DNA of 9,098 nt from JACCQS01 sp050999295. GTDB taxonomy: Bacteria; Actinomycetota; Actinomycetes; Mycobacteriales; Geodermatophilaceae. The position numbers and the translations under genes are program-made. Below are positions 1 through 5,831 of this stretch, in pieces; positions within the stretch are counted from its first letter, which is position 1; every line of letters starts with the position of its first letter. The DNA is taken from contig JBPCPI010000055.1 of assembly GCA_050999295.1 (NCBI GenBank), forward strand, positions 1-9,098, in the 5' to 3' direction. Under the pieces are notes generated by a model, which searched no databases, was not told the DNA's origin, and was given only the letters and a program-made list of their open reading frames with translations.

Positions 1-472
1 GCCGGCGCCCACCCTGTCCGGTGGCGAGGCGCAACGGGTCAAGCTCGCCAGCGAACTGCAGAAGCGCTCGACCGGCCGTACGGTCTACATCCTGGACGAG
101 CCCACGACCGGCCTGCACTTCGAGGACGTCCGAAAGCTGCTCGGAGTCATCAACGGCCTGGTGGACAAGGGCAACTCGGTGATCGTGATCGAGCACAACC
201 TGGACGTCATCAAGTCCGCGGACTGGCTGATCGACATGGGCCCCGAGGGTGGTGGCGGCGGCGGAAAGGTTGTGGTCGAGGGGACCCCCGAAGAGGTGGC
301 CACGCATCCGCGCAGCCACACCGGGCGGTTCCTCCAGCCCATCCTGGAAGCCGGGCGTGCCGGCGTCCTCGCAGCGAACACGGCAGCGCGTACCCGTACG
401 TCCAGCCACGCCGCCGCGCCGAAGAAGCGCGCGGACAAGGCGCCGGCTCCGGTCCGCCGCAAGGCCGGCTGA
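1..472 (+). CDS. uvrA: UvrA excinuclease ABC subunit A, C-terminal part (5' end outside window)
   Basis: UvrA is the ATP-dependent damage-recognition subunit of UvrABC nucleotide excision repair. It binds lesions as a dimer and loads UvrB. The frame is open from base 2. It shows the ABC signature LSGGEAQRVKLASEL (from base 14), the Walker B segment YILDEPTTGLHF (LDE at 92-100) and the H-loop IEH (188-196). The family segment SADWLIDMGPEGG and the C-terminal EGTPEEVA...HTGRFL follow. This is the second ATPase domain of UvrA; the N-terminal ATPase, zinc modules and UvrB-binding region lie upstream of the window. After the usual end of the fold there is a tail of about 40 residues rich in Ala, Arg, Lys and Pro (roughly 352-469). 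The TGA is at 470-472, only 16 bases from the stop of the convergent methyltransferase gene. Identity is near certain; the role of the tail is unknown. Confidence 0.98.
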   Translation, partial: PAPTLSGGEAQRVKLASELQKRSTGRTVYILDEPTTGLHFEDVRKLLGVINGLVDKGNSVIVIEHNLDVIKSADWLIDMGPEGGGGGGKVVVEGTPEEVATHPRSHTGRFLQPILEAGRAGVLAANTAARTRTSSHAAAPKKRADKAPAPVRRKAG

Positions 473-488
473 GCGGACTGGCTCGACG

Positions 489-1121
489 CTAGGCCCGCGA
501 CGCACGCCCCAGCATGTGTAGGAGGCCGAACCGGATCGGCTCAACCCGGGAGATTTCGAAGCCGGCGGCACGGATGGCAGCAAGCGTGTCCCGGTTCGGG
601 TGGCAGCCCCCGCACGCGCGCGACCACAGCGGCGCGACCAGATCCTCCATACGGCCGATCCAGCGCCGATCCGACCGGACATGTTCATAGAAGCGCAGTT
701 CCCCGCCGGGACGCAGAGCTCGATACAACTCGGCCAGCGCAGTCCCGGGATCTGGCACCGAGCAGAGCACCAACGACGCGACGGCGGCATCGAAGTGTGC
801 CTCTTCTGCCGGCAACGCGTCCGCGTGCCCAGGCACGACCCGGATCGGTACCGACGCCCTCACGGCGGCCGTCTCGGCGTGCGCGCGCAGCACATCGTCT
901 GGCTCCACGGCCAGGGCCTCGGTCACCGAGTCGGGGTAGTGCTTGAAGTTGAGCCCATTGCCGGCACCCAGTTCGATCACCCGGCCGGACAGGCCGGCGA
1001 GCAACCGCTGCCGGTGAGCGGCGGCACCGCCCTTCTCAGCGGACTTGCTGATCTGTAGGTACACCCGGGCGAAATGTGGGTGCTGGTACTTGTCGAGCGG
1101 CGCAGCTCCTGGCTCGACCAC
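489..1121 (-). CDS. Class I SAM-dependent methyltransferase (METTL7/UbiE-like, Methyltransf_11 type)
   Basis: This 210-residue protein has a Rossmann-type SAM-binding core. Motif I is ELGAGNG (residues 50-56), followed by LNFKHYP. The acidic residue after strand 2 lies in VEPD (E73), and GHADALP (98-104) forms the next SAM contact. SLVLCSVPDP (116-125) and RPGG (137-140) are motifs IV and V. The LNF.HYP signature, YEHV (145-148) and GCHPNRDT (172-179) are typical of the family that includes METTL7-like methyltransferases. Some eukaryotic members methylate thiols, but the bacterial substrate is not known and I assign none. No signal peptide or membrane segment is seen, so it is probably cytosolic. 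The start is GTG: the frame stays open back to the stop of the upstream gene at 1191-1193, but no other ATG, GTG or TTG lies between. There is no clear Shine-Dalgarno. The gene is 69 bases downstream of the 1191-1916 gene on the same strand, so co-transcription is possible. Confidence 0.85.
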   Translation of the reverse strand: MVEPGAAPLDKYQHPHFARVYLQISKSAEKGGAAAHRQRLLAGLSGRVIELGAGNGLNFKHYPDSVTEALAVEPDDVLRAHAETAAVRASVPIRVVPGHADALPAEEAHFDAAVASLVLCSVPDPGTALAELYRALRPGGELRFYEHVRSDRRWIGRMEDLVAPLWSRACGGCHPNRDTLAAIRAAGFEISRVEPIRFGLLHMLGRASRA

Positions 1122-1190
1122 CGCGTGCGTCGAAAACTCAGCGATCGGGCAGCCGTGGCGAGGACCACAGCGGCGAGCTGATCGGATGGG

Positions 1191-1916
1191 TCAGCAGGTC
1201 ACGCCGGTGCCGGGATTGGCGTTGAACGAGATGTGCACGTGGTCATAGTGGGCTGGTTCCTGCCAGATGATGTAGTTGATCCCGAGCGCTTCAGAGTTCT
1301 CCTCGGCGTACGCGGCGAGGGCGTTCCCCGTCGAGGTGTCCACCATGAAGTCCAGGGCAAGTCCGCGCGGGTGGTCTGAGGACGGGTTTCCGGGGCGGGA
1401 AGCCTTGCCGCCGACGTCCGATTCGGGTATGCCGAAGACCGCCATCAGGTGATATCCGGCCTCGGCGACATGCGGCTCGACCCCACCGAAGCCCTCTGTC
1501 GGGCACGGGTTCCCGGTGAGGGCTGCGGTCCCATTGGGGCCATCGGCTGACCCCGATGCGCTCAGGTCCGGGACCAGGGCCTCGTCCGCACCCGGCAGGC
1601 TCGGTGGGGGAACCAGCGCTGGGTCCACTTCGAGCCGCTCGCTTCGTGAGACCTCGGCGTCCGCTGCCCGTTGGGCCGCGGCCGTCGATGCCGCTGCGCC
1701 ATCGAGGGAATGCCTGGCGTCGGTAGAGGCTGACAGTGATACCGGCTGACTGCCGACGAAGATGCCGGCGGCCACCACGGTCGCGGCCACAGCCGTGAGC
1801 GGGCGACGATGCACCCGCCGGGTGGGGCGGTGCCTACTCCTGGGTGACGGTTTCGTGAGCGCCGTCAGGCCGCTCAGCGTGAGTACGGGCGCACGTGTGG
1901 AGCGATGACGCGCCAA
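1191..1916 (-). CDS. Exported M15-like (ARB_07466-type C-terminal domain) metallopeptidase
   Basis: This 241-residue protein starts at TTG, fixed by a GGAGGA six bases upstream. It has a very basic n-region (residues 1-39, many Arg/His), then one hydrophobic stretch (about 40-58, TAVAATVVAAGIF) acting as a signal peptide or membrane anchor. A low-complexity Ala/Ser/Pro linker (about 60-135) leads to a C-terminal domain (about 136-241). That domain carries SSDHPRGLALDFM and YDHVHISF, the zinc-ligand pattern of M15/VanY-type D,D-peptidase folds: H182, D189 and H228, with H226 nearby. This family is found in exported actinobacterial cell-wall proteins, so hydrolysis of peptidoglycan stem peptides outside the membrane is the likely role; the substrate is inferred. 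C138 and C241 (the last residue) could form a disulfide after export. It lies upstream of the methyltransferase gene on the same strand. A spaced direct repeat like an MtrA site lies about 90 bases upstream. Confidence 0.82.
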   Translation of the reverse strand: MARHRSTRAPVLTLSGLTALTKPSPRSRHRPTRRVHRRPLTAVAATVVAAGIFVGSQPVSLSASTDARHSLDGAAASTAAAQRAADAEVSRSERLEVDPALVPPPSLPGADEALVPDLSASGSADGPNGTAALTGNPCPTEGFGGVEPHVAEAGYHLMAVFGIPESDVGGKASRPGNPSSDHPRGLALDFMVDTSTGNALAAYAEENSEALGINYIIWQEPAHYDHVHISFNANPGTGVTC

Positions 1917-1922
1917 GACTTG

Positions 1923-1928
1923 TCCTCC
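1923..1928 (-). promoter_or_regulatory. Ribosome binding site deciding a TTG start
   Basis: Read on the minus strand, GGAGGA lies six bases before the TTG at 1916-1914. It is the strongest Shine-Dalgarno in the window and supports the TTG as the start of the M15-like peptidase gene. Confidence 0.8.
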
Positions 1929-2007
1929 GGTAGATCAGTTCTGACAGGTAGGGCCGAGCAGACTTCGGGCCCGGCGGGCCTGGCGCAAACCTCACGTGTG
2001 AACGCCC

Positions 2008-2023
2008 GTTATCAGATCGTTAG
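2008..2023. promoter_or_regulatory. Spaced direct repeat, possible MtrA (response regulator) site
   Basis: On the plus strand this reads GTTAT-N6-GTTAG; on the minus strand it reads CTAAC-N6-ATAAC. Two near-identical pentamers repeat with an 11-base period, about one helical turn. This resembles the GTAAC-N6-GTAAC direct repeats reported for MtrA, an actinobacterial regulator of cell-wall hydrolase genes. The site lies about 90 bases upstream of the M15-like peptidase TTG, where a promoter would be expected. One match of this length can arise by chance, so the assignment is tentative. Confidence 0.3.
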
Positions 2024-2141
2024 CTCGCCTGGAGAGTAGCTGTACATTGCTTGCGCGGCAACGGCGACCCTCCAATTCCTGCGAGTCGGATTCCAAGGGC
2101 GACGTCTGGCCAGGGGTCGCTCAGCATGATCAGCTTGCCAG

Positions 2142-2985
2142 ATGCAGGCGGGCGCTCTGGCGGGAAGGACCGTTGTCATCACCGGTGCAAGTGATGGCAT
2201 CGGCGCCGCCGCCGCGCGCCGGTTCGCCGAGGCAGGTGCGCTCGTAGTCCCCGTAGGGCGCTCACCGGAGAAGACCGCACGGTTGGCCGACGAACTCGGC
2301 GTACGGGCGAGGTAACCGACTTCGAGCGCCTGGACGAGGTACGGAGGTTGGCTGAAAGACTCCTCGAGCGCTGCGCCACGATCGACGTCCTCGTCAACAA
2401 TGCAGGGGGGACCTTCGCCAAGCGCGTGACCACGGTCGACGGCAACGAGCGCACGATGCAGGCAACCACCTCGCTCCGTACCTCCTGACCAGGATGCTGG
2501 AGAAGCCCTTGCGCCACGACGGCGCACGGGTAGTGACCACGGCATCCGAAGCAGCACTGCTCGGGCGTCTCCGCCGAGATGAGCTGGCGGACAGCATCCG
2601 ATCTCCGGGCGTCTACGTGGGGTTCGGTGTCTACTGCAAGTCAAAGCTGGCCAACACCCTGTTCGCCGCCGAGCTCGCCCGGCGCTGGCCCGAGGTCGCG
2701 TCCACGAGCTATCACCCCGGAGCGGTAGCCAGCCAGTTCGGCCGCCGCTCGGGCCTGGTCGGCTTTCTGTTCGCGGTCCCACAGTTTCGCGCCCTGCTCC
2801 GGACCCCAGATCAGGGCGCGGACACCATGCTGTGGCTGGCCGGGGCTCCAGCCGGTGCGGGTTGGTACTCAGGCGGCTTCTCCGACCGCAGCCCCGCTCG
2901 GACGCCGCGACAGACCGAGGATGTCCTGCTGCCCCGCGACCTGTGGGAACTCAGCGCCGACCTGGTCAGCTTGCCGCGTACGTGA
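2142..2985 (+). pseudogene. Short-chain dehydrogenase/reductase (retinol dehydrogenase-like), broken by two single-base deletions
   Basis: Three frames together spell one classical SDR oxidoreductase (NAD(P)H-dependent, cytosolic, substrate unknown). Segment A (2142-2315) has ATG, LAGRTVVITG and the cofactor motif TGASDGIG, ending at TAA 2313-2315. Segment B (about 2309-2488) carries EVTDFERLDEV and IDVLVNNAGG, ending at TGA 2486-2488. Segment C (about 2464-2985) carries HLAPYLLT, GARVVTTASEAA (the catalytic Ser region), YCKSK (the catalytic YxxxK) and YHPGAV. Adding one base near 2307-2311 (GCGAG for an expected GCGGAG) and one near 2462-2466 (GCAACC for an expected GCAAACC) restores a single frame of about 281 residues, normal for the family. 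The second lesion falls on the conserved Asn of the NHL motif. Both sit in short homopolymers, so sequencing error is possible. The ATG at 2142 follows an in-frame stop at 2127-2129 and has no clear Shine-Dalgarno. All catalytic motifs survive, which implies recent decay or assembly error. Confidence 0.85.
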
Positions 2986-3006
2986 CGGGCTCCAGCGGTT
3001 GCAGAC

Positions 3007-3024
3007 GGCGGCCCAACGGCCGCC
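3007..3024 (+). terminator. GC-rich hairpin after the SDR gene, likely terminator
   Basis: GGCGGCC-CAAC-GGCCGCC is a perfect 7-bp stem with a 4-base loop, starting 21 bases after the SDR stop. There is no T-tract behind it, as is common for actinobacterial hairpin terminators. It separates the SDR gene from the M23 peptidase gene. Confidence 0.6.
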
Positions 3025-3169
3025 ACCAATCTCACGCAGGGTAATGTCGTCGGCAGATAGCCGTCACGGAGATCGACATCGGGGTGCGTCGCTCCTCGGC
3101 ACCGTACCGGCAGAGACCGAACAGGGCGGGGCACGTCATGGCCATTCGACGAAGCGTCCGATCGTCGTC

Positions 3170-4588
3170 GTGACCGCCCTTCTGACCCGCGCACGCCGGG
3201 CAGTTCTGGCCGCCATCGCCATCGGCCTGACGGTGCTGATGTTGGTCGGTGCCCCGTACGCGTCAGCAGCGCCGGGCGACCCGCCCTCGCCCAGCGAGGC
3301 CACCGACCCGCCACCGAGCGAGCCACCGCCGAGCGAGCCACCGCCGAGCGAGCCGCCGCAGAGTGAGCCGCCACCGAGCGAGCCGCCGCCCAGTGCGCCG
3401 CCACCCAGCCAGCCGCCGCCCAGCGCGCCGCCACCCAGCCAGCCACCGCCGAGTGAGCCACCAGCCGTACCGCCCGCCTTCGACGAGCGGATCGACGCAG
3501 CAAGCCAAGGACAGGAGGCGCTGGCCGAGGAGGCGAAGCGGCTGAGCCGGCTGGTGTTCGAATCCGAAGACCACCTCGAACGGCTGGAGGTCGAGGCTGC
3601 GGCCGCGGCCGACGTCTACCGGCAGGCCGAGGCTGATCTCACCGAGGCGAACGCGCGGGCCGGTGCGGCGCGACAGGCCGCGGCTGCGGCAGAGCGCGAC
3701 CTGGCGCGAGCCCAGGACGCCCTCGTGACTTTCGCTCGGGACAGCTACGTCAATGCGCCGAGCGAGCTCGCCACCCAGGTGGCGCTGCTGGACTCCCGCA
3801 GCCCGGCGGAGCTCATCGAGCGAGCCGGTCTGTTGGAACTGGTCGCCGACAGCCGTACCGAGACACTCGACCGGGTGTTGGAAGCGCAGTCCAGAAGTGC
3901 TGCTGCGCAGCGAAGGACAACCGAGGCGCTGGAGAGCATCGCCATCGCCGAGGCGCAGGCCCGCGCCGCTCTCGATCAGTCCACCGCGATGCTGGAGGAG
4001 CAACGGGCGAGCCTGCCGACGCTGTTGGCGCAGAAGGCGGAGTACGAGGCTGAGTTCTACGGCGCACTCGTCGCTTTGCTCGGGCCAGAGGGCGCTGCTG
4101 CCGCCTTCGCGCAGTACGAGCAGGACCTGGTCGACCAGTACGGTGCCGAGGCCGCGGCCCGCGCCGCGGCCTACGCCGGGAGCCCTGTCCTGTCCGGCAG
4201 CTGGGCGCTCCCGTTGGCGGGCCGATTCACGAGCTGTTTCTGCCAGCGCTGGGGCACCATGCATTGGGGCATCGACATCGCTGCTCCCCTCTACACGCCC
4301 ATGTACTCCGCCGGCAATGGCGTCGTCGTGAAGGCTGGGCCGGCAACCGGATTCGGTCAGGCGGTCTACATCCAGCACGACAACGGCGATGTCACGGTCT
4401 ATGGCCATATGGAGGTCATCGAGGTCGTGACCGGGCAACGGGTGGCCGCTGGGCAGGAGATCGCATTGGTCGGTTCGCAGGGCTTCTCCACCGGTCCGCA
4501 CCTGCACTTCGAGTTGTACGTGGGCGGGCTGGACGGCTTCCGCGTCGATCCGGTGGTGTGGCTGGCCAACCGAGGGATCTACGTCTAG
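3170..4588 (+). CDS. Secreted M23 (LytM-type) peptidoglycan endopeptidase with PPPSx repeat and coiled coil
   Basis: This 472-residue exported zinc endopeptidase probably cuts peptidoglycan cross-links. Residues 1-33 form a signal peptide (TRARR, then a hydrophobic core ending ASA). Ten PPPSx pentapeptides follow (residues 47-96). A long Ala/Glu/Arg-rich helical region (about 105-335), probably coiled coil as in RipA- or EnvC-like hydrolases, then leads to the C-terminal M23 domain (about 345-472). The domain is catalytically complete: H365 and D369 in HWGID, H413 in YGHM, and H444/H446 in HLHFE. Two cysteines (CFC, 356 and 358) precede the active site. I chose GTG 3170 because the in-frame stretch from the alternative ATG at 3044 has only about 62% GC at third positions, unlike coding sequence here, and because GTG gives a normal signal peptide. 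The Shine-Dalgarno is weak. The gene is convergent with azlD, 15 bases away. Its partner regulator, if any, is not in the window. Confidence 0.92.
   Translation: MTALLTRARRAVLAAIAIGLTVLMLVGAPYASAAPGDPPSPSEATDPPPSEPPPSEPPPSEPPQSEPPPSEPPPSAPPPSQPPPSAPPPSQPPPSEPPAVPPAFDERIDAASQGQEALAEEAKRLSRLVFESEDHLERLEVEAAAAADVYRQAEADLTEANARAGAARQAAAAAERDLARAQDALVTFARDSYVNAPSELATQVALLDSRSPAELIERAGLLELVADSRTETLDRVLEAQSRSAAAQRRTTEALESIAIAEAQARAALDQSTAMLEEQRASLPTLLAQKAEYEAEFYGALVALLGPEGAAAAFAQYEQDLVDQYGAEAAARAAAYAGSPVLSGSWALPLAGRFTSCFCQRWGTMHWGIDIAAPLYTPMYSAGNGVVVKAGPATGFGQAVYIQHDNGDVTVYGHMEVIEVVTGQRVAAGQEIALVGSQGFSTGPHLHFELYVGGLDGFRVDPVVWLANRGIYV
3308..3457 (+). repeat. Ten tandem 15-bp units encoding PPPSx
   Basis: Ten units encode PPPSE x3, PPQSE, PPPSE, PPPSA, PPPSQ, PPPSA, PPPSQ and PPPSE. 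All are in frame inside the M23 peptidase gene, directly after its signal peptide. The chain should be an extended, rigid polyproline segment, a plausible spacer through the cell wall. Such arrays can gain or lose units by slippage. Confidence 0.9.
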
Positions 4589-4620
4589 TCCGCTCCAGTC
4601 TGCTCACACCAGAGCGCGGA
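4589..4620. terminator. Imperfect hairpin between convergent M23 and azlD genes
   Basis: TCCGCTC (4589-4595) can pair with GAGCGCGGA (4612-4620) if two bases bulge out. It covers the 15-base gap between the convergent stops plus the end of azlD. It could act in both directions, but the stem is imperfect and has no T-tract. Confidence 0.25.
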
Positions 4621-4909
4621 GAATCACGGTGACCAGGACTCCGGCGACGATGCAGACGATCTGGCTTTGGTGCAGCAACCAGAGCACGCCGATCACGGCC
4701 AGCCCGGGCAACAGCGTCCAGTCGAAGTCACGCCAGCCGGTGCCGAGCACCTGAACCGTCAACAGCCCGGCGAGCAGAGCGGGCGCGAGGGAGTGGACCA
4801 CCAGCGCCAGCCGGGGCGGCAGGGGGCGATCTCCCAATAGCGCCGGCCCGACTGCCTTGATCGTGAAGTTGATGACTGCCAGTGCGCCGATCGCCAGCCA
4901 CACGGTCAT
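4604..4909 (-). CDS. azlD: AzlD-type branched-chain amino acid exporter small subunit
   Basis: This 101-residue membrane protein consists almost entirely of hydrophobic helices (about residues 3-22, 36-55, 63-80 and 82-101). The segments INFTIKAVGPALLG and RLALVVHSLAPALLAGLL are typical of the AzlD family. AzlD works with AzlC; the homologous BrnFE pair of Corynebacterium exports isoleucine, leucine, valine and methionine. Its ATG overlaps the azlC TGA (ATGA, 4906-4909), so translation is probably coupled; no Shine-Dalgarno is needed or seen. The length is normal for the family. The exact substrate here is inferred from the family. Confidence 0.9.
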   Translation of the reverse strand: MTVWLAIGALAVINFTIKAVGPALLGDRPLPPRLALVVHSLAPALLAGLLTVQVLGTGWRDFDWTLLPGLAVIGVLWLLHQSQIVCIVAGVLVTVILRALV

Positions 4910-5625
4910 GCCGGTGCCGCGCCGGCAGATCGAGCCTGGCCGCGCCGCCCCCGACCGATCAGCACGATCAGGGCGGCCAAGGACGACAGCAGCACGGCGA
5001 CTCCCGTCGGCGCCACGAGCAGTAGGCCGGCGGTCAACAGGATGGCCGTCCCGGCAATCCAGGGCGCCCGCGGGGTTGACCCGAACGAGTCCAGTAGAAG
5101 GACGAGGAAGAACCCCGGAAAGACCAGGTCAAGACCCAACGACTCCACCAGATCCGGTGGGGGAGCGGCGACTACGCCGATGACTGTCCCGAGAACCCAG
5201 GCCGGCCATTGGACCGCGCTGGCTCCGAACATCGTCAGCCGGTCATATCGACCGTTCCCCCGGTGAGCCGCCGCCCAGGAACCGTCGACGATCGTCTGCG
5301 CCGCCAGCGCCCGCTTCCACGCTGGCCCCTCGAGGCTTGCGGCGACGGAAACGCCCATCGGGAGGAATCGCAGGTTGATCAAGGTCGCGGCACCCAGCGA
5401 CAGCGGCACACCGCTGCCGGCGGTAAGCGTGGTCAACAGGGCGAACTGCCCACCCGCGGAGAACACCAGCGCCGAGCACAGGATCGTCGCCAGTGGGGGC
5501 CAGCCGAGGGTGGTCGCCAACGCGCCGAAGCTGACCGCCACCGGAATGACCGCAAGACCCAGTCCGATCCCTATTCGCAACCCCGAAAGCCAGCCGTACT
5601 CGGGCGCGGATCCGGATCTGCTCAC
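4906..5625 (-). CDS. azlC: AzlC-type branched-chain amino acid exporter large subunit
   Basis: This 239-residue polytopic membrane protein of the AzlC/BrnF (LIV-E) family is the large subunit of the two-part exporter with AzlD. Family-typical segments are GLRIGIGLGLAVIPVAVSFG near the N-terminus, LINLRFLPMGVSVA (about 83-96), which is the conserved NLR.LPM motif, and several further hydrophobic helices to the C-terminus. The start is GTG 5625, the first start in its frame after a run with no ATG, GTG or TTG; its own Shine-Dalgarno is poor. A GGGAGG lies further upstream, before an eight-codon ORF whose stop overlaps this GTG, suggesting possible leader coupling. It forms an operon with azlD through a 4-base overlap. 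Usual regulators of such operons (Lrp or LysR type) are not adjacent. Confidence 0.92.
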   Translation of the reverse strand: MSRSGSAPEYGWLSGLRIGIGLGLAVIPVAVSFGALATTLGWPPLATILCSALVFSAGGQFALLTTLTAGSGVPLSLGAATLINLRFLPMGVSVAASLEGPAWKRALAAQTIVDGSWAAAHRGNGRYDRLTMFGASAVQWPAWVLGTVIGVVAAPPPDLVESLGLDLVFPGFFLVLLLDSFGSTPRAPWIAGTAILLTAGLLLVAPTGVAVLLSSLAALIVLIGRGRRGQARSAGAAPA

Positions 5626-5648
5626 CGGAACGCTGGTCTCGTACGCAC
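5622..5648 (-). CDS. Possible eight-codon leader ORF before azlC
   Basis: Read on the minus strand, GTG (5648-5646) opens MRTRPAFR and stops at TGA (5624-5622). The stop overlaps the azlC GTG as GTGA. A GGGAGG (5666-5661) lies 12 bases before the leader GTG, longer than usual, while azlC itself has no good Shine-Dalgarno. Translation of the leader could therefore deliver ribosomes to azlC. It contains no Leu, Ile or Val codons, so it is not a classical branched-chain attenuator. It may be chance. Confidence 0.25.
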   Translation of the reverse strand: MRTRPAFR

Positions 5649-5700
5649 GATGTGATGTTGCCTCCCGCAGGATCGGGTGAGAACGCCGGGGCGGCGCAGC

Positions 5701-5740
5701 AAAGAGCGGTCAGCTCGACGCCTACCGGTCAGAGCTCTTT
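5701..5740. repeat. Inverted repeat AAAGAGC/GCTCTTT with internal direct repeat, upstream of azlC
   Basis: AAAGAGC (5701-5707) pairs with GCTCTTT (5734-5740) across 26 bases. Inside, CGGTCAG occurs twice (5707-5713 and 5726-5732), 19 bases apart. It lies between the MFS stop and azlC, so it could be a terminator for the MFS gene or an operator for azlC. On the plus strand it is followed by a T-rich run, but no plus-strand gene ends here. Confidence 0.45.
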
Positions 5741-5815
5741 TGTTTCACGGATTCCGAAGGGTCGTCGGGGTCGAACCGCAGCGGTAGCAGCCAAGGACGA
5801 TCGCGAGTAAGCGCT

Positions 5816-5831
5816 CCGGTTCAGGAACCGG
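5816..5831 (-). terminator. Short hairpin over the MFS stop codon
   Basis: CCGGTT-CAGG-AACCGG (as read on plus) is a perfect 6-bp stem spanning the last codons and stop of the MFS gene. No T-tract follows. It may help end the MFS transcript; the evidence is weak. Confidence 0.25.

Noticed and set aside
2012..2782. Antisense open frame (about 256 codons) over the SDR region
   Set aside because: The plus strand carries recognisable SDR motifs across the same bases; the antisense product is Arg/Ser/Pro-rich with no motif.
2855..3169. N-terminal extension of the M23 frame back into the SDR gene, or to ATG 3044
   Set aside because: The stretch overlaps SDR coding sequence and the 3007-3024 hairpin, has non-coding third-position composition, and would bury the signal peptide behind 42 or more residues.
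2986..3169. c-di-AMP (ydaO-type) riboswitch upstream of the M23 hydrolase
   Set aside because: Such riboswitches often precede actinobacterial cell-wall hydrolase genes, so I looked for one, but I could not find the conserved core; only the terminator-like hairpin stands out.
3308..3457. CRISPR-like array
   Set aside because: The periodic 15-bp units have no spacers and are in frame in a coding sequence; they are a peptide repeat.
3263..4507. Long antisense open frame (about 414 codons) across the M23 gene
   Set aside because: It is a shadow of the M23 coding strand in high-GC DNA: it is Arg/Gly/Leu-rich, shows no known domain, and the opposite frame has a complete signal peptide and catalytic motifs.
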